Counted from the stretch's first letter, positions 1-7,522 are shown. The stretch is 11,248 nt of DNA from Chloroflexi bacterium UBA4733 (GCA_002404055.1 DHIZ01000115.1:57903-69150), one strand, 5' to 3'. Numbers and translations: made by a program. The notes: generated by a model not told the origin, from the letters alone.

Positions 1-1
1 C

Positions 2-376
2 CAGGCGGTGCTGGTCCCGGCGGCGGCGGACGAGCGCGAAGCGGCGCTCGCGCTCCTGTCGCCCGGCCTCGTCCTGATCGGCGACCGCAACTTCAGCCAG
101 TACGCCTCCGTCACCTGGTCGGCCACCCTGGACGACGCGGGCGTCACCGTGATCGCGCCGCCGCCGCGCCGCCACGCCGCCGACCAGGATCCAGGCGAAC
201 GGGCCTTCCTGCGCCACATCCGCAACCGCATCGAGACGCTCATTGGCCTGCTCAAGCAGGAGCACGGGCTGGAAGACCACCGCGCCCGCTCCTGGTGGGG
301 GTTGCAAACGCGCATCGCTGGCCTCCTCGCCGCCTTCACCCTCGGACGCTATCTGCTGGCCGCTGACCTATGCTGA
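2..376 (+). CDS. IS982-like transposase, C-terminal part (cut by window edge)
   Basis: The reading frame is open from base 2 and ends at TGA 374-376, so only the C-terminal ~124 residues are seen. The beginning lies outside the window. Two catalytic positions of a DDE transposase are recognisable: an Asp in LIGDRNF, and a Glu in RNRIETLIGLL. The tail HRARSWWGLQTRIAG and a Leu-rich end follow, which is the usual C-terminal pattern of IS982-family enzymes. The stretch AAADEREAALALL before the Asp also matches the family's spacing. These enzymes cut and join the ends of their own insertion sequence. I could not identify a right terminal inverted repeat after the stop, so element boundaries are unknown. 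Whether the gene is intact cannot be judged. IS4/IS5-superfamily relatives are the main alternative. Confidence 0.75.
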   Translation, partial: QAVLVPAAADEREAALALLSPGLVLIGDRNFSQYASVTWSATLDDAGVTVIAPPPRRHAADQDPGERAFLRHIRNRIETLIGLLKQEHGLEDHRARSWWGLQTRIAGLLAAFTLGRYLLAADLC

Positions 377-501
377 TCCCACCATCGCAATATGCACCAT
401 GCGCCTCAGGAGCCTCCCGTCACGCCGTCACCATGCCCTTGATCTGCAACGGGAACACCTGAAGTTAAGGAGGATTGACCGGAAGGCACGCTCTCGATTG
501 C

Positions 502-510
502 TGATATAGT
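502..510 (+). promoter_or_regulatory. Candidate extended -10 promoter of the solute-binding protein gene
   Basis: TG-A-TATAGT (TG at 502-503, TATAGT at 505-510) matches the extended -10 form of a sigma70-type promoter. It lies about 60 nt before the ATG at 570. A TTGACC at 475-480 is 24 bp upstream, too far for a normal -35, so the TG extension would have to compensate. Apart from this, the 377-569 gap shows no gene; an SD-like AAGGAGGA at 467-474 has no usable start after it. Confidence 0.4.
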
Positions 511-569
511 CCATTGCAACGCGCGCGACTACGGCGGCGGAGAGCGCACATCGTGAGGAAGGAATTGAC

Positions 570-2177
570 ATGACGCAGTCCTTTGACGAGCCAGGTCGAC
601 TTTCACAGCAAACGAGCCGACGGCAGGTGCTCCGTCGCGTCGGGGCCGGCGCTTCCGGCCTGGGTGGCGCCCTGTTGCTCGCTGCCTGCGGCGGTAGCGT
701 GTCCACGGCGGCAGGGACCGGCACAGCGTCTCTCGGTAGTGCCACGGCTGCGCTGGTGGTCGCGTCAAGCGCGACGTCCAGCACGGCGAACGCGTCATCG
801 GGCGCGAGCACAGCGTCCAGCGCGGCGACGCAAGCAAAGTCGGCCAGTAGCGCAGCGTCCGCAGCAAGCCGGGCTGCGCCAGCGCCCGCTTCCGCAGCAC
901 CGGCTGGCAAGCCAGTCGAGATCCGCGTCCACATGGTGAAGAAGAACGACGTGTCGGACTGGATTCAGACCGGCCTGGACACGAACATTGGCAACTGGAA
1001 GACGCAGTATCCCAACGTCAAGGTCACCCTGGAAACGGTTCCGGGCTGGACAGCGCAATACTTCCCGAAGATCTTTGCTCTGGCAAGCGCCGATGAACTG
1101 GGCGACGCGGTCTGGTACCCACCGCGGCATGGCTCGGACTTCGCCTGGGCCACCCAGTTCAACCTTGTCCGTCCCCTCGATGCGCTGGCCGCCACCGCCA
1201 AGTATGACAAGAGCCAGTTCTTCCCCGGCGCCATTGCCGGCAACACGCTTGACGCCAAGTGGTACTGGTTCCCTTACATCGCTGAACCAGTGGTGCCGGT
1301 GATCGCTTACAACAAGACCAAGGTCCAACTGCTCGGCCTGACGGAACCGACCGACGATATGACCTTTTCCGACTGGGCGGCCTGGGCGAAGAGTGGAACG
1401 CGGTCGGGTTCTTCGCCCACCTACGGCTTCTACCACGGTGACTGGGGTAATGCTCCCTTCGGCAACGGACCTCTCCTGCGCCAATTCGGCGTGGAGCCGG
1501 TGAGTGCGGACGGCAAGAAGGCGACCTTCCTCTCCTCAGGCGGCAATGGCTTCAGCGATGCGTTGCAATGGCGCTATGATCTGGTCAATACGCTGCAGGC
1601 GGAGCCCCCACTCAACCTGCCTGGCGGGATCAATCAGGACAAGCTGTTCCAGGGTCAGCAGTTACTGGCAGCGCCGGTGTGGCCCTTCCGTATCCAGAAC
1701 TACCCAACCATGTTCAAGGACTTCGAGATGGGCTTTGTCCTGACGCCGACCGTCAAGAAGGGGGACAAGCGGCGGAGCATGCTCAACCAGCACGTCTTCG
1801 GCGTCACGACTGCCAGCAAGAATACCGGTCCCGCCTTCGACTTTCTGGCCTGGATCTGCGGCAAGGAAATGGAGGTCGAGGGGTTGCTCCAGGGACCGAA
1901 AGGGCCGAGTGCGCGGGTGGACTTCTGGGCCGATCAGCGGGTCTACCAGAAGTTCCCTGCCTATTCCAAGCTCAAGCCGATCATGGAAAACATCGAGTCA
2001 GACTATTTGGTAGCGAACTACCGGGGCGAGGACTTCGACAGCGCCTTCGCCAAGGAGGTCGACGCCCTCATGAGCAACAAGACCAACGCCAACACCGCTG
2101 CGACCCAGATCCAGCAACTGTGCCAGGCCGTGCTGGATCAGTCGTCGCCCGGCGTGCCGGCACAGCCGGCGAAGTAG
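570..2177 (+). CDS. ABC transporter extracellular solute-binding lipoprotein (family 1, sugar-type)
   Basis: A 535-aa secreted binding protein that would capture a small solute, probably a sugar or oligosaccharide, for an ABC importer. The start ATG has a good SD, AGGAAGGA at 556-563. The N-terminus shows a twin-arginine motif (SRRQVL, residues 16-21), a hydrophobic stretch (24-39) and a lipobox LAAC with the lipidated Cys at 40. This indicates Tat export and membrane anchoring. Residues 43-113 form a Ser/Ala-rich, low-complexity tether. The folded domain begins around GKPVEIRV (113) and shows the typical order of family 1 binding proteins: a PNVKVTLE strand, an AYNKTKVQLLGL segment, and a late AFDFLAWICG helix. 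No permease or ATPase genes are adjacent. The left neighbour is an IS transposase and the right one a convergent nuclease gene, so the partner transporter must be elsewhere or lost. The ligand cannot be named. Confidence 0.87.
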   Translation: MTQSFDEPGRLSQQTSRRQVLRRVGAGASGLGGALLLAACGGSVSTAAGTGTASLGSATAALVVASSATSSTANASSGASTASSAATQAKSASSAASAASRAAPAPASAAPAGKPVEIRVHMVKKNDVSDWIQTGLDTNIGNWKTQYPNVKVTLETVPGWTAQYFPKIFALASADELGDAVWYPPRHGSDFAWATQFNLVRPLDALAATAKYDKSQFFPGAIAGNTLDAKWYWFPYIAEPVVPVIAYNKTKVQLLGLTEPTDDMTFSDWAAWAKSGTRSGSSPTYGFYHGDWGNAPFGNGPLLRQFGVEPVSADGKKATFLSSGGNGFSDALQWRYDLVNTLQAEPPLNLPGGINQDKLFQGQQLLAAPVWPFRIQNYPTMFKDFEMGFVLTPTVKKGDKRRSMLNQHVFGVTTASKNTGPAFDFLAWICGKEMEVEGLLQGPKGPSARVDFWADQRVYQKFPAYSKLKPIMENIESDYLVANYRGEDFDSAFAKEVDALMSNKTNANTAATQIQQLCQAVLDQSSPGVPAQPAK

Positions 2178-2233
2178 CGAAAACGGTCGCCAATGGGGCG
2201 TCGGGACAACGCGCTCAAACAAGGCGATCCTGT

Positions 2234-2263
2234 TGCGCGATCCATTCGCAGTCATTGTTTTTT
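2234..2263 (+). terminator. Weak candidate terminator after the solute-binding protein gene
   Basis: In the convergent gap 2178-2266, a short possible stem (GCGA 2237-2240 with TCGC 2246-2249) is followed by a run of six T at 2258-2263. The stem is only four pairs and the T run starts eight bases later, so this is a poor intrinsic terminator. It is listed because it is the only terminator-like signal in the gap. Confidence 0.22.
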
Positions 2264-2266
2264 CCC

Positions 2267-2875
2267 CTAGCGGTACCGCCGACCGACGTTACGGAAGACA
2301 CGCCGCACCGGCACCGTCAGACTGGGGAACAAGGGAGAGGTGAGCACATCGCGTTCGTTCAGGATAGTTGGGACGCCGTACCTACCGGCTACATATGGTT
2401 CACCGTCGATCGAATATTGCGCTACGATGCGTCGCTGCGAGTCTAACTGCCAGTAGTACGGCACGCCGTGGCGCTCGTACGCATCCCACTTGGCGCCGCC
2501 GCGACGATGCTCCGCTCGCGTCGTGCGGGAGAGCATCTCGACTACGAGGTCAGGCACGCCTTCTACGGCATGCTGACCGTTGAGGTGTTCGCGTCCGCTG
2601 CGCAAAAAGAAGACATCGGGATGCGTCACATCCTCGGCAGCCTCGCCCCGCTCGGGATAGTCAAGCGCGACAGCGCGCGGATCGGTGAAGACGAAACCAA
2701 AGCCGGCATCCTGCGCTTGACCAAGAAACAGAATCATCTCGATGATTAAATAGGCGTGGTCGATATCCGGTACGTTGCGCACGACGAGGTCTCCTCCCAG
2801 GATCTCATAGATCAGGCTATCGTCGGGCAATGCCACCATGTCCGCCAACGTATAGGTCCGCCTGGCCACAATCAC
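2267..2875 (-). CDS. Uma2 family (DUF820) PD-(D/E)XK nuclease-like protein
   Basis: A 202-aa protein of the Uma2/DUF820 family, which is abundant in Cyanobacteria and Chloroflexota and is predicted to have a restriction-endonuclease-like fold. Its biological role is not established. The core residues are visible: an early Glu (E24 in YEILGGDL), Asp in HPDVFF (D87), Glu in PDLVVEMLS (E113), and Lys in AKWDAYERHGVPYYW (K129). K129 is followed by the conserved Tyr, Gly-Val and Tyr-Trp, then a closing QLD strand. All PD-(D/E)XK positions are therefore kept, so the nuclease fold is probably intact. Length is normal for the family. The start is GTG at 2875, preceded by an AGGGGG Shine-Dalgarno about 8 nt upstream. 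It runs in the same direction as hspR but is separated from it by a 200-bp hairpin repeat region, so it is probably a separate transcription unit. The protein's target is unknown. Confidence 0.85.
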   Translation of the reverse strand: MIVARRTYTLADMVALPDDSLIYEILGGDLVVRNVPDIDHAYLIIEMILFLGQAQDAGFGFVFTDPRAVALDYPERGEAAEDVTHPDVFFLRSGREHLNGQHAVEGVPDLVVEMLSRTTRAEHRRGGAKWDAYERHGVPYYWQLDSQRRIVAQYSIDGEPYVAGRYGVPTILNERDVLTSPLFPSLTVPVRRVFRNVGRRYR

Positions 2876-2897
2876 AGCTATCCCCCTCTCTCGCGCC

Positions 2898-3076
2898 GGA
2901 CCTCACCCCCAACCCCTCTCCTGGGCGGAGAGGGGGGACGAGTGGGAAGATTGTAGCGTCCATCTTCGTGCTCACTCCCGCCTCTCCCAGACGAAGGGAC
3001 ATGAGCGGGAAGGCGCCGCCATCCATCCTCGTCGTAGCCCCCTCTCCGCCTAGGAGAGGGGTTGGGGGTGAGGTCC
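2898..3076. repeat. Hairpin-rich intergenic repeat bounded by 39-bp inverted copies
   Basis: Positions 2898-2936 and 3038-3076 are inverted copies of each other, identical at 38 of 39 bases by eye. The difference is a C/T in the small loop. Each copy contains its own hairpin with a 9-bp stem (CCCCTCTCC paired with GGAGAGGGG) at 2913-2935 and 3039-3061, plus the tail CCTCACCCCCAA or its complement. Between them is a degenerate direct repeat of about 63-bp period (from 2940 and from 3003). The right copy ends exactly on the first base of the hspR stop codon. Similar C-rich repeats are common between genes in several Chloroflexota and cyanobacterial genomes (from memory). In RNA, the stems could end or protect the 3' end of the lon-grpE-dnaJ-hspR transcript. 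There is no ORF inside and no target-site duplication that I can recognise. Confidence 0.85.
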
Positions 3077-3486
3077 TACAGTTCCCGCTCCCGCTGCACG
3101 CGCTCCAGCGTGGCGCGCAGGCGGCGGAGTTCCGCCTCGAAGGCGTCGCGCTGCTCCAGCAGGCGGCGCTCGTACTCCTGGCGCAACTGCTCCATGCTGT
3201 CGTGCATGTTGAGGATCACTTCCACGCCGGCCAGGTTGACGCCCAGGTCTTCCATGAGCTGCTGGATACGGCGCAGACGGGCGATGTCGCGCGCGGAGTA
3301 GCGGCGGATGTTGCCGTTGGTGCGCTCCGGCGTCACAAGACCCAGGCGCTCGTAGTGGCGCAACGTCTGCGGGTGTACCTGCAGCATCTCGGCGGCCACG
3401 CTGATGACGTAGCAGCCTTCTTTGACGACGCTGCAGCCCGCAGGCTGCTCGACTTCCAGGTCGGCGTATGGTGCTTGACGTGCCAT
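3076..3486 (-). CDS. hspR: HspR, MerR-family heat-shock repressor
   Basis: A 136-aa MerR-family regulator matching HspR, the repressor of chaperone and protease genes that binds the HAIR inverted repeat and uses DnaK as co-repressor in actinomycetes. Residues 26-70 form the winged helix-turn-helix, with the HspR-typical sequence YVISVAAEMLQVHPQTLRHYERLGLV split over 26-51, then a wing with RRYSARDIARLR (61-72). GVNLAGVEVIL (82-92) is also characteristic of HspR. Residues ~95-135 are charged and heptad-like, a likely dimerising coiled coil. It is the last gene of the lon-grpE-dnaJ-hspR operon, starting 12 nt after the dnaJ stop, so it is likely translationally coupled. A HAIR-like operator at the lon promoter suggests it represses its own operon. 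The ATG start has no strong SD. Two N-terminal cysteines (18, 25) are present, with no known role. Confidence 0.93.
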   Translation of the reverse strand: MARQAPYADLEVEQPAGCSVVKEGCYVISVAAEMLQVHPQTLRHYERLGLVTPERTNGNIRRYSARDIARLRRIQQLMEDLGVNLAGVEVILNMHDSMEQLRQEYERRLLEQRDAFEAELRRLRATLERVQREREL

Positions 3487-3498
3487 GGCAGAACCGCT

Positions 3499-4542
3499 CT
3501 ACTTTCCGACGGTGGCGGCGGTGCGGGAACCGGCCAGTTCGGTAAACAGTTCACGCTCGCGCTCCGTCAGGTGACGCGGCAGCACGACGCTGAGCCTGGC
3601 GTACACGTCGCCTCGGCCTTCACCTTGCAGGCGCGGCATGCCGTGGCCGCGCAAGACGAACTGCTGCCCGTTGGCGCTCTCCGGCGGGATTTTCAGCATC
3701 AGCCGCTTGCCGTCCGGCTTCGGCACGGGCACTTCGCCACCCAGGAGGGCGGTGGTCAGTTCGACGGGTACCTCGCAGTAAAGGTTGTGGTCCTCCCGGC
3801 GAAAGGTCGGATCGGGCAAGACATTGATGACCAGGATTACGTCGCCCGTGCCGCTGCCGCCACGCAGGGCGACGCGAGAGCCGGTGTCCACGCCGGCCGG
3901 GATCTTCGCCTCAATGCGGCGGGTACGCAGTTGCTTCCCGGTGCCGCTGCAGGTGTAACAGACGGTGCCGTTATACCGGCCACTGCCACCGCAGATCGGG
4001 CAGGGCTGGGGAACTTCCAACTCCAACTGGCGCTCGACGCCGCTATAGGCTTCGGCCAGGGTGATCTCGATTGGCTGCTCCGCCGCCGTCAAGGCGCTGC
4101 TGCTCCCACCAGCGGCGCCGGCGCCGCGGCCGGCCTGGCCAAAGAGGCTCTCGAAGAAGTCACTGAAGCCGCCCAGGCCACTGGAACCAGCCGCGCCGCC
4201 GAGGTCCCCCAGGTCCCCCAGATCGACGCGGCCATTGGCCCTCCCTCCTGACGTCGTACGCGTCCGCGTATACGGCGCCTGAGTCGTCGGGCGTCCGGTG
4301 CTGCCGGTCCGGCTGAAGGGATCCCAACTGGGGCCGACCTGGTCGTACTTGCGGCGCTTCTCCGCATCGGAGAGGACAGCGTAGGCTTCGCCGATCTCCT
4401 TGAAGCGCTCCTCCGCCCGCTTGTCGTTGGGGTTGACGTCGGGATGCGATTTGCGGGCCAGACGGCGGTAGGCATCCCGGATTTCCTTCTCGGTTGCCTT
4501 CTTCGGCACGCCCAGGACCTTGTAGTAGTCCTTATATTCCAC
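3499..4542 (-). CDS. dnaJ: DnaJ (Hsp40) co-chaperone with a reduced zinc finger
   Basis: A 347-aa Hsp40 that stimulates DnaK ATPase and delivers unfolded clients. The N-terminal J-domain (residues 3-70) has the essential HPD at 33-35. A Gly-rich linker follows, with three DLG repeats (107-115) and GGFSDFFESLFG (124-135), the usual G/F region. The C-terminal substrate-binding domains run from about 155 to the end. The zinc-binding region is short: only two CxxCxGxG motifs (Cys181/184 and Cys195/198) instead of the four in classical type I DnaJ. At most one zinc site can therefore form, and the protein is intermediate between DnaJ and CbpA types. The start is GTG at 4542, 32 nt after the grpE stop, with only a weak purine-rich upstream sequence (GAGAGG). 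No dnaK lies in the window, so DnaK must be encoded elsewhere. Confidence 0.93.
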   Translation of the reverse strand: MEYKDYYKVLGVPKKATEKEIRDAYRRLARKSHPDVNPNDKRAEERFKEIGEAYAVLSDAEKRRKYDQVGPSWDPFSRTGSTGRPTTQAPYTRTRTTSGGRANGRVDLGDLGDLGGAAGSSGLGGFSDFFESLFGQAGRGAGAAGGSSSALTAAEQPIEITLAEAYSGVERQLELEVPQPCPICGGSGRYNGTVCYTCSGTGKQLRTRRIEAKIPAGVDTGSRVALRGGSGTGDVILVINVLPDPTFRREDHNLYCEVPVELTTALLGGEVPVPKPDGKRLMLKIPPESANGQQFVLRGHGMPRLQGEGRGDVYARLSVVLPRHLTERERELFTELAGSRTAATVGK

Positions 4543-4574
4543 GCCTGCTCACCGCCTCTCCCATCGTCCAGCGC

Positions 4575-5111
4575 CTAGCGTTCTGCTCGCTGGGTATCGT
4601 GCTGTGGCGCTGCCGCCACCACGACCCGCGCCGGGCGCAACACGTCATCGCCCAGCCGGTAGCCCTTCAGACTCTCCTGGAGCACCGTACCGTCGGGCTG
4701 CTCGGTTGTCGTGACGGTATCGACCGCCTCGTGCAGCCGCGGATCGAACGGCTGCCCAACAGCCGGAATCGGCTGCAGCCCCTCTTGGAGCAGCAGTTGA
4801 TTGAACTGCCAGGAAGTCAGTCGCAGACCGGTCAACAGGCTGTCGCGGCCGGACGCTTCATCCGTCTGATATTGCAAAGCGCGATCGAGGTTGTCCATCG
4901 CGCTAAGCACTTTCAAGAGCAGGCCGCGCTTCGCTGCCGCCGCTTGGTCAGCAGCTTGCCGTTCGACCCGCTTCTTGAAGTTCTCCATGTCGGCCCGGCT
5001 ACGTAGAAAGCGGTCGCGATTAAGCGTGGCTTCCGCTTGCGCCTCAGCCAAGGCCCGACGAAGCTCACCGGCCGACTGCGGCTCGTCGGCTTGAGGGGGG
5101 TAGTTTGTCAT
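4575..5111 (-). CDS. grpE: GrpE nucleotide exchange factor of DnaK
   Basis: A 178-aa GrpE, the dimeric factor that releases ADP from DnaK and acts as a thermosensor in the cytoplasmic chaperone cycle. Residues ~12-60 form the long Ala/Glu/Arg-rich coiled coil, with the family motif RADMENFKKRVERQ (39-52). A helical bundle follows (62-112), then the C-terminal beta domain with FDPRLHEAV (122-130) and LKGYRLGDDVLRPARVVV (148-165), which contacts the DnaK nucleotide-binding domain. Length is normal. The ATG starts only 2 nt after the lon stop, so translation is almost certainly coupled to lon; the region before it has only a weak SD-like AGCTAGGG. Its gene position between lon and dnaJ replaces the more common dnaK-grpE-dnaJ order. 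Confidence 0.95.
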   Translation of the reverse strand: MTNYPPQADEPQSAGELRRALAEAQAEATLNRDRFLRSRADMENFKKRVERQAADQAAAAKRGLLLKVLSAMDNLDRALQYQTDEASGRDSLLTGLRLTSWQFNQLLLQEGLQPIPAVGQPFDPRLHEAVDTVTTTEQPDGTVLQESLKGYRLGDDVLRPARVVVAAAPQHDTQRAER

Positions 5112-5113
5112 CC

Positions 5114-7522
5114 CTAGCTCGCTCGGCTCAACGCTACCGGGGCCTCCACCGTTTCCGGGTGGAGCGCCCGGAAGAGGACATCTTCCACGCGCTCCACTGG
5201 AATCAGTTCCAGGTCGGCACGAATCTCGGCTGGAATCTCTTCCAGGTCACGCTCGTTCTCCTTCGGGAAGAGCACGGTGCTCACGCCGAAGCGGTGGGCC
5301 GCCATCACCTTCTCTTTCAGTCCGCCGATCGGCAGGACCCGCCCGCGCAGCGTGACCTCACCGGTCATCGCCACGTCGCGGTTCACCGGGCGGCCGGACA
5401 GCGCCGACGCCAGCGCCGTCGCCATCGTGACACCGGCCGAAGGTCCGTCCTTGGGGATGGCCCCTGCCGGCACGTGCACATGGACCGAATGGCCCGTAAA
5501 GAGGGCAGGGTTGATGTTCAGGACGCGAGCGTGGGAACGGACGTAGCTCAGGGCTGTGCGCGCCGACTCCTGCATCACGTTGCCCAACTGGCCGGTGAGG
5601 GTCAGACCCAACTGGCCGCCCTCGCCGCCTTCCATGACCGTCGCCTCGACGGTCAGGACGTCGCCGCCCGCCTCCGTCCAGGCCAGGCCGGTCACCAGGC
5701 CGACCTCGTCGGCCTCTTCCTTCAGGCTGTCGGTGAACTTGCGGGGACCGAGGTACTCCGCCAGGTTCTCCGGCGACACGCTGGTCACCGCGGCATCACC
5801 TTCGGCAACCCGTCGGGCAACCTTACGCGACACTGTAGCGATCTGGCGCTCCAGGCTGCGCACGCCGGCTTCTCGGGTGTAGCCCCGGACGATGGCCTCC
5901 AGCCCTTCTTTGGTGAATCCGAGCTGCTCGGCGGTCAGGCCGTGCTCTTTGACTTGCTTCGGCACGAGATGGCGGATGCCGATCTGCACCTTCTCCACCT
6001 CGGTGTAGCCGGCCAGCGGGATGATCTCCATGCGGTCGCGCAGTGCCGCCGGCACGGTATCCAGCAGGTTGGCGGTGGTGATGAAGAGCACTTTCGACAG
6101 ATCAAACGGCACGTCCAGGTAGTGGTCGGCGAAGTCCTTGTTCTGCTCGGGGTCCAGCACCTCCAGCAACGCCGCCGAGGGGTCGCCCCGGAAGTCGGCG
6201 CCGACCTTGTCGATCTCATCCAGGATGAAGACCGGGTTCTTGGTGCCGGCGTTCTTCATGCCCTGGATGATGCGCCCCGGCATGGAGCCGATGTAGGTGC
6301 GGCGGTGCCCGCGAATCTCCGCCTCGTCGTGGACGCCGCCGAGGGAGATGCGCACCGACTGGCGGCCCAGCGCCCGCGCGATGGACTTGGCCAGGCTGGT
6401 CTTACCGACACCCGGAGGGCCGACGAAGCAGAGGATCGGTGTCCGCAATTCCGGGGCGAGTTTGCGCACCGCCAGGTGCTCCAGGATACGATCCTTCACC
6501 TTGCCCAGACCGTAGTGCTCATCGTCGAGCACATGCGCGGCTTCGGCGATGTCCAGCCGGTCCTCGGTCTCCTTGGACCAGGGTAGCGAGAGCAGGGTGT
6601 CGATGTAGCTGCGAATCATGCCCGTTTCCGGGGAGCCTTGCGGCATCGACTCCAGGCGGGAGACTTCCTTCTCCGCCTTCTTCTGGACTTCTTCCGGCAT
6701 GTTGGCCTCGGCAATCTGCTTGCGCAGTTGATCCGTTTCGCTGCCTTCGGCGTCGCCGCTCAGTTCCTTCTGGATCGCCTTCATCTGCTCGCGCAGCAGG
6801 TACTCGCGCTGCGTTTTTTCCATGCCCTGCTTGATCTCGCCGTGAATCTTGGCCTTGATGCCGAGAATCTCGATCTGCTCGTTCAGCAGGGTGATGACGT
6901 GGCGCAGGCGTGGCTCCAACTCGACAGCCTCCAGCGCCTGCTGCTTCTGCTCGACGGAAAGCTCGGGCACGAAGGCCGCCACCAGGTCGGCCAGCAGGTT
7001 CGGATCGTCGATCCTGCTCAGCCACTGCGCCGCCTCTTCGGGGATGGCGCCATCCAGCTCGATGTAGCGGCGAATGAGCCCCTGCACCTCGCGCTGCAAC
7101 GCCTCAATGCGCGGCGTGCGCTCCTCCGGCTCGCTCATGACTTCGATGGTCGCCGTGATGCTCGGCTCATACTGGTTGTACCAGCGGACGCGGGCACGGG
7201 CGTAGCCCTGAATCACAAAGTTGAGCACCCCGTTGGGCGCCGCATACAACTGCAAGACCTTGGCGACGGTGCCGACTTCGTAGAGGTCGCCGGCGCCGAC
7301 CTTATCCTTGTCGCGCTCCTTCTGGGCGACGAGCAGCACGAGCTTCTCTTCGGACTCGGCGACTTCGGCCAGGGCGCGGCGGGAGCCTTCGCGCCCGGCC
7401 ATCATCGGCATGGGGATACGCGGAAAAGCAAGCGTGCCGCGCAACGGCACGACGGGCAGAGATGTCGGAATATGCTCGATCTTCTCTTGCCCAATGGCCT
7501 CAAAGGTATCTGGTATGGACAT
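5114..7522 (-). CDS. lon: Lon, ATP-dependent serine protease (LonA type)
   Basis: An 802-aa LonA, the hexameric AAA+ protease that degrades misfolded and regulatory proteins in the cytoplasm. The N-terminal substrate-binding domain begins with LPVVPLRGTLAFP (22-34) and continues into a helical, coiled-coil stretch to ~300. The AAA+ module has Walker A GPPGVGKT (368-375) and Walker B VFILDE (431-436). The C-terminal protease domain has the catalytic Ser695 in DGPSAGVTM and Lys738 in GGLKEK, 43 residues apart, the same spacing as in E. coli Lon (S679/K722). All active-site elements are intact and the length is normal. It is the first gene of the operon, with a promoter and HAIR-like operator 80-110 bp upstream. 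The ATG at 7522 has a GAGAGGA about 12 nt away, further than ideal. Control of lon by HspR is known in Streptomyces. Confidence 0.96.
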   Translation of the reverse strand: MSIPDTFEAIGQEKIEHIPTSLPVVPLRGTLAFPRIPMPMMAGREGSRRALAEVAESEEKLVLLVAQKERDKDKVGAGDLYEVGTVAKVLQLYAAPNGVLNFVIQGYARARVRWYNQYEPSITATIEVMSEPEERTPRIEALQREVQGLIRRYIELDGAIPEEAAQWLSRIDDPNLLADLVAAFVPELSVEQKQQALEAVELEPRLRHVITLLNEQIEILGIKAKIHGEIKQGMEKTQREYLLREQMKAIQKELSGDAEGSETDQLRKQIAEANMPEEVQKKAEKEVSRLESMPQGSPETGMIRSYIDTLLSLPWSKETEDRLDIAEAAHVLDDEHYGLGKVKDRILEHLAVRKLAPELRTPILCFVGPPGVGKTSLAKSIARALGRQSVRISLGGVHDEAEIRGHRRTYIGSMPGRIIQGMKNAGTKNPVFILDEIDKVGADFRGDPSAALLEVLDPEQNKDFADHYLDVPFDLSKVLFITTANLLDTVPAALRDRMEIIPLAGYTEVEKVQIGIRHLVPKQVKEHGLTAEQLGFTKEGLEAIVRGYTREAGVRSLERQIATVSRKVARRVAEGDAAVTSVSPENLAEYLGPRKFTDSLKEEADEVGLVTGLAWTEAGGDVLTVEATVMEGGEGGQLGLTLTGQLGNVMQESARTALSYVRSHARVLNINPALFTGHSVHVHVPAGAIPKDGPSAGVTMATALASALSGRPVNRDVAMTGEVTLRGRVLPIGGLKEKVMAAHRFGVSTVLFPKENERDLEEIPAEIRADLELIPVERVEDVLFRALHPETVEAPVALSRAS

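Noticed and set aside
2898..3076. CRISPR array
   Set aside because: The copies are inverted, only two, and the inner sequence is degenerate repeat rather than unique spacers; no cas genes.
2830..4251. Plus-strand open frame (473 codons) opposite hspR and dnaJ
   Set aside because: It runs through the hairpin repeat and the antisense of two verified genes, with no recognisable motifs or SD.
5105..6586. Long plus-strand open frame (493 codons) opposite lon
   Set aside because: It is antisense to a complete, motif-verified lon. Its product is a Gly/Gln/His/Arg-rich sequence without domains, as expected from GC-rich codon bias.
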